Under the pieces are notes generated by a model. It saw nothing but the letters and a program-made list of their open reading frames with translations. It was not told the origin of the DNA and did not search any database. This document shows, one piece after another, positions 61,009 to 64,000 of a stretch of DNA of 64,000 nucleotides. Within the stretch, counting starts at the first letter, position 1. Each line of letters opens with the position of its first letter. Source of the stretch: CAVYYW01 sp963772845 (GTDB lineage Bacteria > Bacillota > Bacilli > Bacillales > Sporolactobacillaceae); contig CAVYYW010000023.1 in NCBI GenBank assembly GCA_963772845.1, positions 101,110 through 165,109 of the forward strand. The letters run 5' to 3'. Position numbers and translations under genes: made by a program.

Positions 61009-62163
61009 TTAATCATTCTCCCTAAAGCGTGCCAGTGACAGCGCCTGGGCAAAATCCGCCTTTATATCTTCGCAATCTTCAATTCCGACAGAAATCCGGA
61101 TAACCTGATCATCAATTCCAAGATGCTTGCACTGTTCTTCTGACAAAGCTCTGTGTGATGTCGTTCTTGAATGGCTGACAGACGTTTCAACCCCTGCTAA
61201 AGTCGCAACAATTTTCGTCAATTTCAGCGCTTTAAAAAATTCTCTTATGTCACACTTCGTTTTATCTATTTTCACTGTCACAATGGCCCCATTGCCTTTT
61301 TCCGAAATAAACTTAGGATAGTATACCGTCGAGATTTCATCTCTTTCTCTAAGATGATTCGCAAGCGCCTGGGCGTTCTCAGACTGCTGTTTCATCCGGA
61401 TGCTCAATGTCTTAAGTCCTCGGCAGGCAAGCCACGCTTCAAACGGGCTTAAATTCATACCGAAGCGGGTTATTTTTGCTTTTACTTTGCTGATGAGGTC
61501 TTCACTTCCCACAGCAACCCCTGCCGTAACATCGCTGTGCCCGCCTATATATTTTGTCGCTGAATGCACAATAAGATCGACACCCAGTTTGTAGGGCTGA
61601 ATTAAATACGGTGTCGCGAACGTATTATCCATAATTGTCACCAATTGATGTTTTTTAGCAAGGCTAACAATCGCAGGTATATTTTCAACCCTTAATAGGG
61701 GATTGGCTACTGTTTCCGTCAATAAGGCTTTCGTATTTTCTTTTATTTGAGCTTCTATTAGAGATTCATTATGGAAAGCGACAGACGTTGCCTCAATACC
61801 ATATTCTTTAAGTTCTTCAAAAATCAGCTGAAAAGTCCCGCCATATAAATCCTCACAGACTATAATATGATCACCTGATTTTACCACACTTAATACAGCA
61901 GCTAAAATAGCGGCCATTCCTGAAGAAGCTGCTATTCCTGCAGGTGCATCTTCAAGCGCCGCCACAGCCATGCCTAGTTCATTTGTATTTGGATTTTCCA
62001 TTCTTGAATAGAGATAGGATTTCTCTCCCGTATAATAGGATTCCAGATCCTCTAAACTTTTGAATTTAAAAGCGGAGGTTTGATAAATCGGTTTTGTTTT
62101 AGCATATTGATCACTGCCGTCATTTTGTGAAAAATGAACCGTTTTTGTATTGAACTTCACCAC
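61009..62163 (-). CDS. Cys/Met metabolism PLP-dependent enzyme
   Basis: 384 residues. Family signatures: YSRMENPNTNELGMAVAALEDAPAGIAASSGMAAI, and the PLP-lysine motif DLIVHSATKYIGGHSDVTAGV (Lys in SATKY). TETVANPLLRVENIPAI and the C-terminal VSHSRTTSHRAL are typical of gamma-synthases/lyases (MetB, MetC, MccB). Which reaction it performs cannot be decided. It ends one base before thiL, which suggests cotranscription, an unusual partner for this operon. Confidence 0.9.
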   Translation of the reverse strand: MVKFNTKTVHFSQNDGSDQYAKTKPIYQTSAFKFKSLEDLESYYTGEKSYLYSRMENPNTNELGMAVAALEDAPAGIAASSGMAAILAAVLSVVKSGDHIIVCEDLYGGTFQLIFEELKEYGIEATSVAFHNESLIEAQIKENTKALLTETVANPLLRVENIPAIVSLAKKHQLVTIMDNTFATPYLIQPYKLGVDLIVHSATKYIGGHSDVTAGVAVGSEDLISKVKAKITRFGMNLSPFEAWLACRGLKTLSIRMKQQSENAQALANHLRERDEISTVYYPKFISEKGNGAIVTVKIDKTKCDIREFFKALKLTKIVATLAGVETSVSHSRTTSHRALSEEQCKHLGIDDQVIRISVGIEDCEDIKADFAQALSLARFREND

Positions 62164-62304
62164 GGTTAACCATCCTCTCTCCAGATGTGTCTTTTCTCAT
62201 TATATCGAAACTTTCCCGAAAAAGAAAAAACGGATACCCTCTCTAGATAAAAAAGAAAGACGTAAAAAAACGTTCAATTGAGTTGGAGTCAATTATAGTA
62301 ACCA

Positions 62305-62339
62305 CAAAAAAAGACCAGCGAAATCAATCGCTGATCTTT
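62305..62339 (-). terminator. rRNA operon terminator
   Basis: Minus strand AAGATCAGCGATT-GA-TTTCGCTGGTCTT then TTTTT, 15-20 nt past the 5S 3' end. Confidence 0.92.
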
Positions 62340-62356
62340 ACGTATAAGCTTTGTGG

Positions 62357-62472
62357 CCTGGCAACGTCCTACTCTCGCAGGGGGACAGCCCCCAACTACC
62401 ATTGGCGCTGAAGAGCTTAACGACCGTGTTCGGGATGGGAACGGGTGTGACCTCTTCGCTATCATCGCCAGA
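62357..62472 (-). rRNA. rrf: 5S ribosomal RNA
   Basis: The reverse complement reads CTGGCGATGATAGCGAAGAG, GTCACACCCGTTCCCATCCC, GAACACGGTCGTTAAGCTCT and ends GAGAGTAGGACGTTGCCAGG, standard 5S structure of Bacillales. Ends are estimated to within a few bases. Confidence 0.95.
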
Positions 62473-62536
62473 CCTGAAGATAAACATACCTTCAAAACCG
62501 GATGCAACAGAAAGTGTTTCGACATCTTACTTTGTG

Positions 62537-64000
<1,464 letters not shown>

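Overview
The window comes from an endospore-forming member of the Bacillales (low-G+C Gram-positive). Support: AGGAGG-type ribosome binding sites, a perfect CIRCE operator before groS-groL, a Bacillus-type block thiL-tsaE-tsaB-rimI-tsaD / ABC-F / moaC-rex-tatA-tatC / ydiL-ydiK / groS-groL, a gamma-SASP-like spore protein, two DUF3992 (S-Ena endospore appendage) proteins, and 5S/23S rRNA of Bacillales type. I cannot name the genus.

Layout. 0.1-4.5 kb: a DUF2294 protein and the formaldehyde-fixing ribulose monophosphate locus hxlR-hxlA-hxlB. The promoter plus 5' end of hxlA is present as an alternating forward/inverted array (F-R-F-R-F-R-F, period about 0.53 kb). 4.5-5.5 kb: degenerate repeats. 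5.5-15.7 kb: small stress and metabolism genes (ArsR/AHSA1 pair with a palindromic operator, orphan LLH holin, broken FAD oxidoreductase, VOC protein, YdeI, frataxin-like Fra, SASP-like, DinB, SDR, DUF4317, and a G+C-rich methyltransferase). 16-21.9 kb: a GPP34-MerR gene pair and a truncated duplicate 4.6 kb away, flanking an XRE/DUF2975 pair and a DMT permease. 22.2-24 kb: two endospore appendage genes. 24.3-39.2 kb: a mannose-family PTS operon with a cre site and DUF956, mixed with small genes and much rearranged debris: tRNA-Arg remnants, duplicated gene fragments, an integrase remnant, and a deletion-fused second copy of the PTS locus.

39.5-47.3 kb is a 7.7-kb genomic island inserted at the 3' end of groL and bounded by a 19-bp direct repeat that includes the groL stop codon. 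It carries a DNA methyltransferase, a large protein with two GHKL ATPase modules, a receiver-like protein and a fourth unknown gene, plus a TOPRIM remnant and a deleted tyrosine integrase. I read the four-gene set as a candidate defence or modification system that I cannot match to a named one; this is the best candidate for an undescribed system here. 47.3-64 kb is core chromosome: groE, CPBP protease/YdiK, methionine aminopeptidase, Tat, Rex, MoaC, ABC-F, the t6A operon, thiL, a transsulfuration enzyme, and the 3' end of an rRNA operon.

Caveat: tsaE, tsaB and tsaD, normally essential, all carry apparent single-base frameshifts, as do many other genes. Residual indel errors in this assembly are likely, so frameshifted genes are best treated as possibly intact until reads are checked.
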